Of a DNA stretch of 64,000 bases, positions 21,701 to 34,104 are shown piece by piece. Made by a program: the position numbers and the translations under genes. This DNA is from Linum tenue. Its lineage: Eukaryota; Streptophyta; Magnoliopsida; Malpighiales; Linaceae. The stretch lies in contig CAMGYJ010000011.1 in assembly GCA_946122785.1 (NCBI GenBank), forward strand, positions 5,456,001 through 5,520,000, read 5' to 3'. The notes beneath the pieces were generated by a model, which searched no databases, had not been told where the DNA came from, and was given only the letters and a program-made list of their open reading frames with translations. The stretch's first letter is position 1. Every line of letters starts with the position of its first letter.

Positions 21701-24700
21701 CTTCCTTGTCTACGATTGGACCGTTAGGATCATCGTTCTGATCTCTGGTACATCGAGGAATGTTGCTGGACAAAAGGGGTGCGACACTGTTTTTCCTGTA
21801 GCAGGACAGCAGATTAGAGGTAAGATCCTGTGCGAACCAGTTGTTGGATCGTTCTAAAATTGGCATAATGTTAAGTATATTGGGTTCTTCGAATTGACCG
21901 TTCGGAACGTATTTTTTATTTCGGAGTGGTCAGGAACAATTGTTAGAAGTAGGGGAGTTGGATTTGAAGTGAAAAGAAAGTAGCTGACAGTTTTGAAACG
22001 TCAACTTAAAATGATTGTCGAGCTCAAACGGCTGATGCAAATGGTCTGAAATTTGTATATGTTGTATCCCTATGAATCTAGTTTCAGTATCAACAAGAAT
22101 CAACTGATTTGGTTAAGTATCAAGGGAGAAATTACCAAAATGGTGAAGCATGGTAAAGTGGTACGACCGTGCGAAAAGGCCATATGGCCGTACGAGATTC
22201 TAGGGAAATCTTGAAATTGTACGGCTTGGGGATCGATTTGTACGGCCGTACGAATTTCCTAGTGACCTTATCGACATGCATGAACACAACCATGATTATG
22301 ATGACTTTATACGTATCTTGGTGCTTGAATAACCTGAAAATTTTGTATATAAAGGTAAGGAGCAAGCCGGGGGCTCATCCAAAGGCAAGGGCATAGCCGA
22401 GTGAAGACAAAATTGTGGGTAGATTCTAATATTAGATCTAATTCAACATAATAACAATATTCGGGTCATGAAGCGGCTCGAATACATATCGGGGTCATGA
22501 AGCGGCTCCAGTATAATATGTGAATTTATGGAAAATGATATCGCTATGTGATATGGTTACTTTAGTGACCATAATTATCTGTATTGTGAGTTAAACGATA
22601 TAGGTTCTTATATTCGGTGAAGCCAAGATGGCTTAGTGCTGTATATTCATCATCTGCATTTGGTATGAAGTTCGAAATGCATGAATTGTGGATGAGATAT
22701 GGAAAGACATTTTGTTGGTTGATCTTGTGTATACCTCTGCAAATTGCTACTGTGTCTCTGCAAATCATTGTTGCCTCTGAAACTGACATTTTGTAGAATT
22801 AGCATGGTTATGTGATCTAATGATGAAAATGGTTGAGTGATCATGAAGTGGAATGAAATTATCATATGTGCTGGTTTTGTTGATTTATTGTGTGGATTAT
22901 GAGTAAGTAGTCGAACTTGCGAACCCGTCTTGTTTGCTTAGATTTGGAGTAAGCCATTAGGCTTACTAATCTTGTTCTGCTTGAATAACTTGGAGTAAGA
23001 TCCTCAGCTTACATTCCACTCTGCTGTGACTGAGGGTGCAAAAGCGCTATAAATGCTTCTGAGCATATAGTGTATAAGTGAGCCTACGGGTTAATGATTA
23101 TTGACATGTATCTAAATGAACTATTAATGAAAAGAGGTGAATACATAAGAATAAGTAAAAGGGCTACATGATACCTCGGTACAGTAGTGTGTCCTGTTTG
23201 TATAGATATGGGTAAACCCCACGATACTCCTGTTTGAGCACTCGTGCTCCGCACCGTGCTGATTGGGTGACGAACCACGGTACTCCTGTGCTGTTTAGTT
23301 AGTCGGGCTAGGGTAATCCCGTGGCGACTCCTGTTTTGTATCGGTCTAGGTTGTGACCCGCGATAGTCATGTTGGTGCGAGCACTCCTGTTTCGTGCCTT
23401 GTGCACTCCTGTTCGTACCGGACTGGGTTGTGTCCCGCGGTACTCCAGTTATATGATGGCTGTACATGGTTACCCTGCAGCCTTCCACTACTGTACTACC
23501 CGGGGAGGATATCATTTAGCAAATTTGAAAGTGAAATTGTATAAGCAAAATGTCTATGTCTGTCATCTGTTTTATATGTTTTGACTGAGACGGGATGTGA
23601 ACATGTGTACTTGATCGATTCAGTGGAATGAAAAGTGTGATAAACAACTTAAGTCCTGTTATGTGCTAGGGTGTTTCAACCCAATACTGTTTTTGTATTG
23701 ATGTCGATCTGAGCTTAGAATTTATTCACTGAGCGACGACTCATCCTTCGTCACCATTTTTCCTCATATCAAGAGCAGAAGTAAGGTGTGTACTGTAGAT
23801 ATCAGGACTCAAGCTTGAAGGGAAGCCATGAGGTGGGCGGAGGACTCCGAACTCCTTAAATATTTTATGTTGTGTGGATTTTGTAATAAAGCTGACTTCC
23901 CCGATTTTCTGTTTTGACTCTGATGCAAATGTAAATTATGGTTTGATGTTTAAAAAAAATATATATATAAAGCTCAGACCTGAGAATGTTTAAACTCGAT
24001 GTATTTTACTGTTTCGTTTTGTAATGTAAAGTAAGGGTGTTACAGCAAACAAGTTAAGCAATTAATGCCCCACTTGGTTAAACATAACCAATTTAGTTTT
24101 ATCCCAAATTGGCATATTACTGACAATATCCTTATTTTGCAAGAGACTGTGCACTCAATGGCAAGAAAGAATGGGAAGAAAGGAATGATGCTGCTCAAGC
24201 TGGACCTGGCAAAAGCATACGATAGGTTGGATTAGGATTTTCTCTAGGAAACTCTTACCTTGGTGGGAGTCCCTCACAACATGATCAAGATAATCATGAA
24301 GTGTGTAACTACGGTGGAAATGCAAGTCATGTGGGAAGGTGGAGAAACCCAGAGCTTCAAGCAGAGGGCTCATACAGGGATGTCCACACTCCCCTTACCT
24401 TTTATTTAATGTGTTGAGAGATTAGGACACTGCATCCTAGAAGAAGTTAGAGAGCATAAGTGGAACCCCTTGAGACTTTCTCCTGGAGGGCCTCCTCTGT
24501 CTCACCTTTTCTTCGCGGATGACCTGGTACTCTTTGTTGAAGCTTCCCTAAAACAAGCTGATGTCATCAACAAATGTGTTGAGAGATTCTGCTTGGCTTC
24601 AGGAGAGCTTGTAAGCAAGGAAAAATCCAGGATCTTCTTCTCTAAGAACACTAAGGATAGGGATAAGAAGAACATTTGTGATAGATTAGGCATTCAGTCC

Positions 24701-26549
24701 ACCTTAGACTTAGGAATACCTAGGTGTTCCTGTTATCCATGGGAGGATAAATAGAAACACTTATGGGTAAATCATTGATAAAATTAACCAGAAAATATCT
24801 TCGTGGAAAGCCAGAACCCTCTCTTTAGCTGGAAGAGTGACCCTCGCCCTTTCTGTGCTAAATGTCATTCCATCTTATGCCATGCAAACTACCTTGCTCC
24901 ATGGCTCTGTTTGTGACTTTATCGATAAAAAAATAAGATGGTTTATTTGGGGCTCTAATGAAGATAAAAAGAAAGTTCACATGGTGTCCTGGGAGAAAGT
25001 GTGTAAACTTAAGAACCAAGGGGACTAGGATTAAGAACTGCTAGGAGCTTGAATATGGTTTTCATGATAAAGCTTTCCTGGCAAATTCTTAATAATGGCT
25101 CTGACCTTTGGGTGCAGGTGATGCAAGGAAAGTACTTCTAACATGTCGATGGGCAGATTGTGGCAATGAAACGGAGAAATCACTACTCACGGTGGAAAGC
25201 TATTATGAAGGCAATGCCCCTCATGAAGAGTGCCACCTGCTGGAGCATTAGAAATGGAAGAACTACTATCTTCTGGAACCACCCGTGGCTGGATCATGAT
25301 ATCATTCTCAGAGACCACATCATGTAGACTGGTGATTTGCAGGAGGAATCTTCCGTGGCAGAGTGGACTGACGATAATGAAGAGTGGAACTGGCAGAAGC
25401 TCCATGAAAGGCTTCCCCCCAATATCATCTCTCTAATCGCTGGCATGAAACCCCCAAAAAATAGCCTGGGTGAAGATAAGAGTATATGGGGACTGGAAAG
25501 GATGGAAGATTCATGCTAAAGTTAGCTTATAACCTCGCAACTGATCAAGTGGACACAGAGGGAGAAACGATGTGGAAGAAACTTTGGAAGTGGAAAGGGC
25601 CAAGTCGTACTAAACACTTTCTCTGGCTTGTTATGCATGACAGATTGCTCACTAATAAGGAACGAGTCAAGAGGAAGATGACTACTGATGGCAACTGCAA
25701 CCACTGTAAAGACGTGGAAGAAACAATAGAACACATCCTGAGGAAATGCAACAAAACAACAGCTATCCGAGAGAAGTTCACGTCCAAAGTCACTTGTAAA
25801 GACATGGACTTGCCATTTAAGGAGTGGCTGTCAATCAATTTGAGTGATGAGACTCATGGTGTTGACTTTGGCCTTAATGTGTGGCATCTGTGGAAACAAA
25901 GAAATGAAGAGAGTATGGATGGGAAGGTGTATGTGGAAAAATCTCTCATCTGCAAAATTGAGGCCTGGTTCAAGATCTACAAAATGGCACTGCAGAATAT
26001 GGAGAGAAGTTTCAGACCCCTTGTTGAGACAAGAGAAGAACAGATTAGCTGGAGGCCTCCACCTGAGGGATGGGTACAGGTTCAGTCTGATGGCTCTGTC
26101 CTCTTCCCTCAGGATCTGCAGCTGCTGGAGGTCTTCTTCGCGATAGCCTGGGTAGATGTTGTACTGCATTCGCCTGCAACTTGGGTAAATGTTCAATAAC
26201 TGCTGCTGAGCTCAAAGGAGCAATTGTTGGTTTGCAGCTGGCTTGGGAGAAAGGCTATCGAAAAGTGCAGCTTAAGATGGACTCCAACACTGCTATTGCT
26301 ATCATTAGAGACCGTTCTGATGATGATCATCGACATGGACTAGTGGCAAAACAAGTTAACCATCTTTTGGAACGTGATTGGGACGTCGCTGTCTCACATG
26401 TAGGAAATTGGACTGCTGATTTTCTTGCTAATTTAGGCCATAGCCTGACTTTTGGGACACATCATGTTGATGTGTTTAACGTTGATCTCTATAGATGGTT
26501 CGACTATGATGTAAAGAGAATCTCCCAATCTCGGATTATTATGATCTAA
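18782..26549 (+). pseudogene. Decayed L1-type LINE ORF2, split by a 3.7-kb insertion
   Basis: Domains in order: a start like MIKVFFWNCRG (endonuclease beginning), then endonuclease remnants (SGGIWLLWNKSEV, MMFGDFNSI, GPKFTWFKGG). Reverse transcriptase follows (KAPGKDGFHALFFQ, ALIPKLDHPSMMSHFRPISL). The insertion lies at 20359-24044. RT then resumes (FIPNWHITDNILILQET, LDLAKAYDRLD, LFFADDLVLFVEA), followed by the zf-RVT region (KHFLWLVMHDRLLTNKE, CNHCKDVEETIEHILRKC) and RNase H (ITAAELKGAIVGLQLAWEKG, KMDSNTAIAI), ending at 26549. Many Trp-to-stop (TGG to TAG) changes and frameshifts make it dead. The reading joins across the insertion as AKCI/ANK. No poly(A) tail or target duplication was found. 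Confidence 0.85.
20359..24044. mobile_element. Foldback element with 1.2-kb inverted arms and LTR-like ends
   Basis: The element starts TGTAACACCC and ends GGGTGTTACA. The left arm (20359-21559) and right arm (22840-24044) are inverted copies of about 1.2 kb with scattered differences. The ~1.28-kb spacer carries a TATA-like TATATAAA at 22346 and repeated CATGAAGCGGCTC phrases (22465-22515). TG...CA ends and flanking CCAAA/GCAAA (5 bp, one mismatch) point to LTR-retrotransposon integration, so a modified gypsy-type solo LTR fits best. A foldback DNA transposon is the alternative. Each arm holds an open frame of 143 codons (20884-21315 plus, 23084-23515 minus) with the same start and end and about four-fifths identity. 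No known domain is visible in them. Confidence 0.75.
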
Positions 26550-26634
26550 GGCGCTCTTGCGTCTGTCTCCTTACCAAAAGAGACAAGGGTATTTGTATAT
26601 TTAACTCATTTCCAAATCCAACCATTCGAATTGG

Positions 26635-26668
26635 GAGGCATTTTAGTATGCTATATAGTACCCATGCT
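26635..26668 (+). repeat. Left terminal inverted repeat of the giant MULE
   Basis: 34 bp, starting GAGGCATTTTAG and ending CCCATGCT. It agrees with the reverse complement of the right end at most positions, with mismatches scattered. The 9-bp target duplication TCGAATTGG directly precedes it. Confidence 0.8.
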
Positions 26669-28609
26669 TTAATATACTTAGAGCCATTAGATCTTGTTAT
26701 AAAATATCAGCCATTGGATTGAAGTTATTTAATTATTATTATTTTCACTTGTGGACTCGTAACCTGTTGCACCGGTTCGTTACACAATCATTTTAAAAAA
26801 ATTGAAATCCAGTCGGGTAAAGGCGATCGAGCTCGTCGAAATTCAGAGCTTCTCTTCCGAGGTGGAATTTCAGAGCGTCTCTTCCGCGGCGACGGCGAAC
26901 CTGCATTTGAAATAGTGCGACGGCGACGGCGAACCTGCATCTAGGGCGACAACGACGTTGTGAGAAGAAAGAAATTGGGGGGTTTCAACTTTACCCTTTC
27001 GCGATTGTGAACTGTGCTCTTCCGCGGTGGGTCTCTTCGTCGATATTGAAGGGCTTGAGCATCGGCGACGGAAACGGTGAGATTGTGCGGTGGGTCTGAT
27101 CGTTTTTCAACTTTCCTCTCCTGGGATTGTGTTTTGCGGTGGGTCTGATCGTTTTTCAACTTTCCTCTCCTGGGATTGTGTTTCGCGGTGGGTCTGTTCG
27201 TAGATAGTAAAGGGGGTGAGCAGTGGCGACGACAAAGAGGACTTGAATTCTGAAGGTGGCAGAGACTCTTTTACTAGAGGAAGACTCAGAAGGAATCAAA
27301 GACTCGAAAAGCCCAATCGACAACGACGAGTCAACTAGCGCCGGGTAGGAGAACTCCTGCAATAGCGAGAATTGGGTGATAAAGCATTCGATTTCCGATT
27401 TGAAACGACGACTCAGTCATTCATTCGATGTAAGTGGCTGAAATTCTTATCTCCCTTTGATAAACATTCAATTTCTAGCTTCTAGCTTCTAGAGCATTTG
27501 TTGGAGCAGCTTTGAGTACAATAATGGTGTCTTTGAATGTCTGACTTATTTCTCTGGAAATGTCAAGTTGTCTACTAAGGATCGGTTGCCAAATCATAGG
27601 ATTGAAATTCCATGCTCGTTTTACCAAATTGAACTATGGAAGTAGAAGAGAGAATTTCTCAATTCTGTGTAACCATTTGGGATTGAAATTGAAGCTTCTC
27701 CACTGCTTTCTTCATGTGCATTCTCAATTGGATATGGTGATATAAGATGCGATATTCCTTTCCCTCTCTCGGTTTTATCAGTTGTGTGAAGTGGGAATTC
27801 TGATGTGCTCCATCTTTTCCAGTGTCTTCTTCTGTGATTTGGTTTGTCTATCTCTTTAGCTTTAACGTCTTGTGCAATGAGTATTGAAGCTCTCTCAAGT
27901 GTAGTTCTTGGTTGTGCTGTATTTTGTCACGGCCGAGTTTGATTGAGATGGGGGCATCTTTAGTCATTCCGTGATTGATGAAGCTTCAGAAAGTCTGCAC
28001 TTTTTTGTGCAAATAGTTGTGGCCATCCACCATATAACTTCATTCCTCACACAGATCGTTGATGTGACCTAGGAGGTATTTGTGAATGGAGGATTCAGTG
28101 TCAATTAGGAAGCTGTCTTGGTTTATATAATCCCATAAACTGTGCTGGGGTTGTTCATTTCGTTGTTGCCTTTGCTTTCAAACTGAAGAGAATAACTGTG
28201 CTGGGGTTGTTCTGCTTGCTTCTTTAGTTCTTTGGTCTTGATTGGGTTTTAGGGATGTAAGGAATGGGTTTTTGATTTGAGAGACTTGATTTGTGTTTTA
28301 TGGAGGCAAATCGAATAGGAAAGTTCATACTCAGTTTGATTATTTTCAGTTTGTAGTGTCGTTACCGTTGCTTGTTGATTACATTTTGGACTGTTAATTG
28401 AAGGGTCTTGCTTGGCTGCATGAAAGGTGCAATTGAGTGTGTTAGTCAAGAACTATTTCATGAAATCAGGGTGACTTCAGTTTTAGCCAGTTTGGATGGA
28501 AATAGAGCGAGTGTTTATGGTGGTGTCATGGGTTATGGAAAGCTTAGTGGCTATGCTCGTGGTCATGTTATTTAGCTCTCAAAAGTTGTAAGTTGTGTGT
28601 GGTTTCTGG
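26669..28609 (+). other. Left subterminal and leader region of the MULE
   Basis: No coding frame is supported. A 49-bp unit GCGGTGGGTCTGATCG... is tandemly repeated at about 27087, 27136 and 27185. The region probably holds the promoter and non-coding first exon(s) of the protease gene, because the first coding exon starts only 21 nt after a splice acceptor (TTTTGCAG ending at 30571). Confidence 0.45.
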
Positions 28610-29015
28610 AAATATCACGGCTGTGAGAGAGACCGTGGATGTAATTCTGGAAATATCACGGCTGTGAGATAGGCCGTGAGAGAGACCGTGTATGTAAAAA
28701 CACACTTCTCAGTTTCCCAGAGGTTTTCACGGGTTGCCTTCGACAGTGTCACGGCCGTGAGATGAGCCGTGTTTTTGGATATGGATGATGGGCATCTCAC
28801 GGCCCCTTTGTAAATTCTCACAGGCCCCTTTGTAAATTCTCACGGCCCCTTTGTAAATTCTCACGGGCCCCTTTGTAAATTCTCACGGCCCCTTTGTAAA
28901 TTCTCACGGCCGTGAGAATAAGCCGTGTGATTGTCTGGAGATTGTCTGGAGATATGAAAACTTCTCTTTGCTTCTCACGGGTCATGTCACGGCCGTGAGA
29001 TTTTGCATTTTGGGT
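28610..29015. repeat. Palindrome cluster 1 (CACGGCCGTG module)
   Basis: Dense TCACGGCCGTGAG, GAGCCGTG and TTTCACGGG phrases. An inner array of a ~26-bp unit (CCCCTTTGTAAATTCTCACG) is repeated five times at about 28802-28905. The block CAGTTTCCCAGAGG...TCACGGGTTGCCTTCGACA recurs in cluster 5, and its second half in cluster 2, in the same orientation. Confidence 0.8.
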
Positions 29016-29166
29016 GAAATTTAATGAAAGCTGGGTGTTTTGGGTGAAATTTATATATGCCAATGGCGGATTTCATGGTTAATTAGTGTACTCAGGTGTT
29101 GATGTAGGGGGTTTTCAGTTCTTCTGGTAGTTAGAACTTGTATTTTGTTTGTACTCTTCGGCATGC

Positions 29167-30510
29167 TGACACGCCAAAACACAACACCAAACTGCGACCA
29201 AGTGTAATCGCAGTCCGGGAATGCAGTAACAGGCAAGTTTAATTATCAACCCGGGGTCTAGATTACTGCTTACTCCGTGATTCTCTATTATCTAGCAAAC
29301 TAATTCGAGTGATTGTTGTTTAAAGCAAAAGCAGTAAGAAAGCAGGAAATGGTTCGGTTTTCAAAAGCAGGTAAGAGTCACTCGGGATTGAGTCCCCCTA
29401 GCCCCTTAGTTAGGTTCAATTGCAATTCCCTGGGTTGATTTACTGTTGATTAGACTGCGGAAGATCCGACAGTAGCTTGGAATCTCTTAAGCTGACCAAG
29501 CCCTCTCAGTCTAACTACCCGGCAGACGACTAGTCTTCACCGGGATAGAAAGCTGAGGCTGTGAACACAGAACTCCACTACTGGCGTCAAGAACACCAGT
29601 ACAAAGCAGTAAACTGGCTAACTCTCGTATAGCCAATCTCCTACTATCGAATGAAGAGGCTCTAACAACCTAATCAGATTCTATCTATCTCAGGTTGAAG
29701 CAGAAATTGAGACAAGCTGATCAGACTCAAATCAATTCATGAAACATGCGTCATTCGATTAAAATCAAACAATAATATCATCCCAAGTCATTACAATCAA
29801 ATCCCTAACACAAGGAACTAGGGTTCTTCATACCCAAGTGAGAGAAGGGTTCTACTCCATAGAGGGAGAAGAGAAAACAAGAATCGGATTAGTCATACTC
29901 ATAACGATGAGGATAATCTGCTCCGGGACGATGATGTTCACTCCTATGACGATCTCCAGGCTCGATTCGATGAAATCCAGCTCCAAGATAGCTTCTAGGA
30001 TGAGTTCTTCGCACTTTCTCTCTCTAGGGCTCTGTTTTTGCTCTCCAAACGCGATTCTCCCCACTTTTGGCTCGGATTAGGCACTAAAACCGGTCTCCCC
30101 GAGTTGCACGGGCAGGTGCACGGCCGTGCACCACACCATTCTGGCCGTGCACCCTCAAAACGCACCGTTTCATTTATTTGGAGCTCAGCCTTCTTGCACG
30201 GCCAGGCGCACGGCCGTGCAAGCCTGGATTGTGCCCGTGCATGGCCTCGGCCAGAGGCGCACGGCCAAATGGCTCAAGTGCACGGCCGTGCAGCCTCCTG
30301 GTCTGCCCGTGCACTCCTCCAAAAGCTCGCCCTTCGTCCGTTCTTCGTCCAATCGGCCCCAGACTCGCTCCTAAGCCTTCATTCACGTACTAAGACCTGA
30401 AATAACACAAACAAGCACAACCTAGCATGAAATCGGCCTAAAACACGAGAATCAACACCTCAAACGGTGTAAGTATGAGGGTAAAAACATGTGTAAATGA
30501 CGGTCTATCA
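29167..30510 (-). mobile_element. Gypsy-type solo LTR (1344 bp)
   Basis: On the minus strand the unit starts TGATAGACCGTCATTTACAC and ends GGCGTGTCA. A perfect 5-bp target duplication CATGC lies on both sides (29162-29166 and 30511-30515). The TGATAGACC start and the TGCACGGCCGTGCA palindromes (near 30119, 30208 and 30282) resemble LTRs of Athila/Tat-type gypsy elements. No internal region is present, so this is a recombined solo LTR. It sits in the 5' leader intron of the protease gene. The short frames at 29838-30400 on both strands are LTR sequence, not genes. Confidence 0.8.
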
Positions 30511-30591
30511 CATGCTTATAATTCGTGTTTCAAGGCATGCTTATAATTTTTCTGTTGTTTTAATTTTGCAGTTTGCTAAAATTGTTCTATA

Positions 30592-33500
30592 ATGAAGACG
30601 AAGAGGCATCAAATTTTCAGCACGCGATGTTCTCCTAGGAAAGTATTCTCAGTAGTCTCAAATTTAGAGGCTTGTCAATCAGATGCCATTAGGAGATGTG
30701 GCTTTGGTCGTATTCTTGAAGTCAAAGCAAGAAAGCTACAACGTGAGTTGTTGGAGAAACTTGTGAAGAGCTTTAATCTGGAAGAAAGCACAATTAAGGC
30801 GTATGAGTTGGAAGTGCATATTTCGGCCAAAGATTTCGAGCGAATTATGGGTGTGCCTGAGGGAGGTACTGATATCATCTTGAATGGTGAAGAAGTGGAG
30901 GGAAGATCAGAGGAACTGGAACCATTTAGAGTGTTTTCGACACGTGATTGTGGCCGACAGGCGATTTCCACAAGCTTAATGAAGAAGGAGTTGTCGAAGA
31001 TGAAAGATAGCGACGATCTATTTCTGCAAATGTTTATTTTGTACGTAATGGGGGTGCTATTAGTACCAAGTAGAAGAGATGACATTTCCTTGTCTTCGGT
31101 ATACGCTGTCACCGATGTTGCAGACATTCCGAAGAAGAATTGGGCATCCTTTTGCTTCAATGAATTGGTCAAATGCATCTGCGTCCATAATGCTTATAAA
31201 AGAGAGTATATACCGGGTTGCTTGCTGTTTTTGGAGGTAAATAATTGCTAATCCCGAATTTCTACATATTTGTAATGATTAATCATCATGTTGATTATAG
31301 TATTTTTTTTTGTAGTTAATATTCTTGGAGCATGCAAATGGTATTTTCCAAACCGTTGATGGGAGTTTGGATTTGATGAGTTGGGGGAGCGGAGACGTGG
31401 AGTTATTGTTAACAAAAGTGGTAAGATTGATAGTATATTTGATTCTTTTGACAAGTTGGAGCATGCTAATGGTACATTTGGTTCCCTTTTTAATTAATTT
31501 ATAGGTTTCCAGCAGTTCGGGGAAAAGATCAGCTGAGGATGCCGGTTTGAAATCACCTCCAAGGAAACGGGGAAAAAGAGATGGGAAACGGCACAAACCC
31601 GACGGGGATGAGCTGCTTCTCTATGAGCGTATTGATGCTCGGTTTAGTACCATGGAGGGTAGAATTGACAACTTTGGTCAAGAATTTAGAGTGGCAATGG
31701 GTGATGCTGCTTCTAGAGATAATGAGCTAATGAGCCGGGTTGTGAAAATGGAGAACGAATTTCGGGCTTTTAGAGACGAAATCGGTACTGCAGTGAAGTC
31801 CCTTATAGAGGCAGTGAAAGCAACTGTAGGTGATCCGTTGTCAAGGGAGCAGCCTAGGGAACCCATTTCTCCTACAGCTGAGTTGAAAAAGAACGATCAG
31901 AAGGGTGAGGTTGAAAAACCTAGGGAACCCATTTCTCCTACCTTGGAATGTGTCAAGACTGCCAAAGTTGAGAATTCGGGAGAAGCTGAGGGGGAAATTG
32001 GAGATGAGAGATGTTCTGAATCTCCTTCTGTGAAAGTTGTGAAAAAGTCTCCTTGCAAGCAGCCTAAAGCGTCGCAAGTTGAGAAATTCATATTGTTGAG
32101 TGATGAAAGTGTTGCTGCTAATGATGGTTGTTCCAAGGCTGTGAAGGTATTTCACTTGATTAATTTTTCTAATTATTGGTTCTTATGGTGTGGTTACTAA
32201 TGAACTGGTTTTGTTTTTATGTTTTTGAACAAGAAAGGGGCGAAAGGGAGGTGCACTACGTAGTGTGTCTAAATTGAAGCCTAGTTTGTATGTGGTCTCT
32301 CCATTCGAACGGGCAAATCCCAGAGCTAAGAAAGCACAACCTTTGTACCGTGCTCCTCCCTTTGTTGTTGAGACACCATTGACTCTGGAGGCAGTAAAGA
32401 TGCTTCAATTTGCTTTTAGTAGTGAGCTTCCCGAAAGGTACCTCCCGAAATCATTACAAGTAAAATTGGATCATATTTGTAGGATGTTTTTGGTATTTGC
32501 TTATTCTAATGTTGTGTTGTTTGAACTTGGTATTGTATAACAGTGACACATTGGTTAGTGTTGGTGGCGGGGTTCTTTCCTTGTCACGTGAAGATTTTGT
32601 CGAGCTTTTGCCAAGGACCAAAATTTCAACAAGGGTAAGTTCATTTATGTGTGTAATTTAGTAGATTGAACGTGTATTGCTGACTTTGGTATATGTGATG
32701 ATGATGCATTAGATTATAGAAATGGCGTGTCTGTGCAAGACACTAGAAGAACGGAGTTGTGGTCGCAGTGGTGGCTTGTCTTGGTTCTTTCCACCTTCAG
32801 TTTCGGTACAGTTGTCTGCTTTGTCTATTCTTCTCATGAAATTAATCTATTTTTTGTTACATGTAGCTTGTGTGGGTGACTGTGTTTTATTTTTCTAGGA
32901 GCGTGCGAGTCATTGCAACGAGGAGCAATTTATGGCTAAGATGCGTTCATATAAGATAGTTGAGCGATACTGTATTGGTGAGCTACTTTACTGCAGTAAG
33001 GTATGTTGTAATGTTGTTTTCTAAAAGGAAATGGCTTCACCCTCCTATGTTAAATTGATAATTATTGTTTGTTTGTCCATTATTTCAGATTCATGTCCCA
33101 ATTTTCAACCTCACGTTGAAGCACTTCTATCTGGCGGTCTTTAACATGGAAGCCAAAGAAATTGAAATCTGGGACTCATTACGAGGAACTCATAATGAAG
33201 AATATGATGCAAGGATGCAGAAACTGGTTTGCTTCTTGTTCTTCAAGTTTTCAAGCTTTACTTATTGCTTAGTTGTTAGTTGTTTTTCATTTGCCGACTT
33301 TGTCGTTATATATCGATGAGGTGGATGTTTTCATTTGCAGAAATTGGGTCTAGATTGGTTGCTTAAGGATGATATCTGTGGGGCGTTTTCATTTGTGGAC
33401 TTCGTGGTTAGATATCGCCAGGATGTTGCTTGCCAACCAAATGGGTACCCTTTGTTGTTGTTCAATCGTGCACTGTTCTAATTAAGTTCGATAATTATTT

Positions 33501-33841
33501 GTTCGCATCATGACCATGATAATTATTTGTTATATTACAGATTTGATTGTGGACTATTTGTCATCAATTACTTGTTGGATCCAGATCGATATTCCAAGAA
33601 GCTTGACCAGTTCCATAGTGACTATGAGCGGGCACAACTTACAATGTACTTGCTCACTACGGATCTGAATGAGGTGAAAGCTACAGTTAAGACACAATCC
33701 GATGAATATTTTGAGAGACATGCAAGACCTGCCCAAATTGAGACTGAGAAGGTGAATTTCAAGACAAACTTACTCAATCGAGGAAGAAAGCCGTTGCATG
33801 CGCATGGGGAGAAAAAGGGTAGAAAGTCTAAGAAGCATTGA
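30592..33841 (+). CDS. Ulp1-like C48 cysteine protease carried by the MULE
   Basis: Ten coding exons: 30592-31236, 31316-31420, 31505-32146, 32238-32437, 32544-32634, 32713-32805, 32899-33000, 33089-33226, 33341-33444, 33541-33841. All have GT-AG junctions and join into one open frame of 806 aa. The N-terminal ~250 residues (IRRCGFGRILEV, LFLQMFILYVMGVLLVPSRR) have the form seen in transposon-borne plant Ulp1-like proteins. A charged linker with a twice-used PREPISPT motif follows. The C-terminal protease domain has His638 (LKHFYLAVF), Asp655 (IEIWDSL), Gln704 and Cys710 (CQPNGFDCGLFV), the complete C48 set. Ulp1/SENP enzymes cut SUMO or its conjugates in the nucleus. For MULE-borne copies the substrate is unknown; an effect on host silencing is speculation. 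Exon boundaries between 32437 and 32544 are my choice among alternatives. Confidence 0.85.
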
Positions 33842-34104
33842 GACTTGTGATATTAATGTAGAGTTTAGTTAATGTGGATGTTGATTGACATTTAGGATAA
33901 TGTAGATGTTGAATGAATTTTAGTGAATGTAGATGTTGAATGAAGTTTAGGAAACTGTTGAAATTACAATGAAGTAATGAATGAAGCATTATTCAGTGAT
34001 GTTATTTTTTCTCTATATTATGTTTAATGTGTCGACAAGGGAAAAATTATGCATGATCATATACCGAAAAATGGTTGAAAATGGACCTGAAAGCAGGCGT
34101 GTTT
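33842..34104 (+). other. 3' flank of the C48 protease gene
   Basis: AT-rich trailer with a repeated GTAGATGTTGAATGAA phrase (33903-33945). No coding frame is supported. Confidence 0.4.

Noticed and set aside
30038..30400. Frames on both strands of about 70-120 codons
   Set aside because: They lie wholly in the gypsy solo LTR and reflect its CACGGCCGTGCA-rich sequence.
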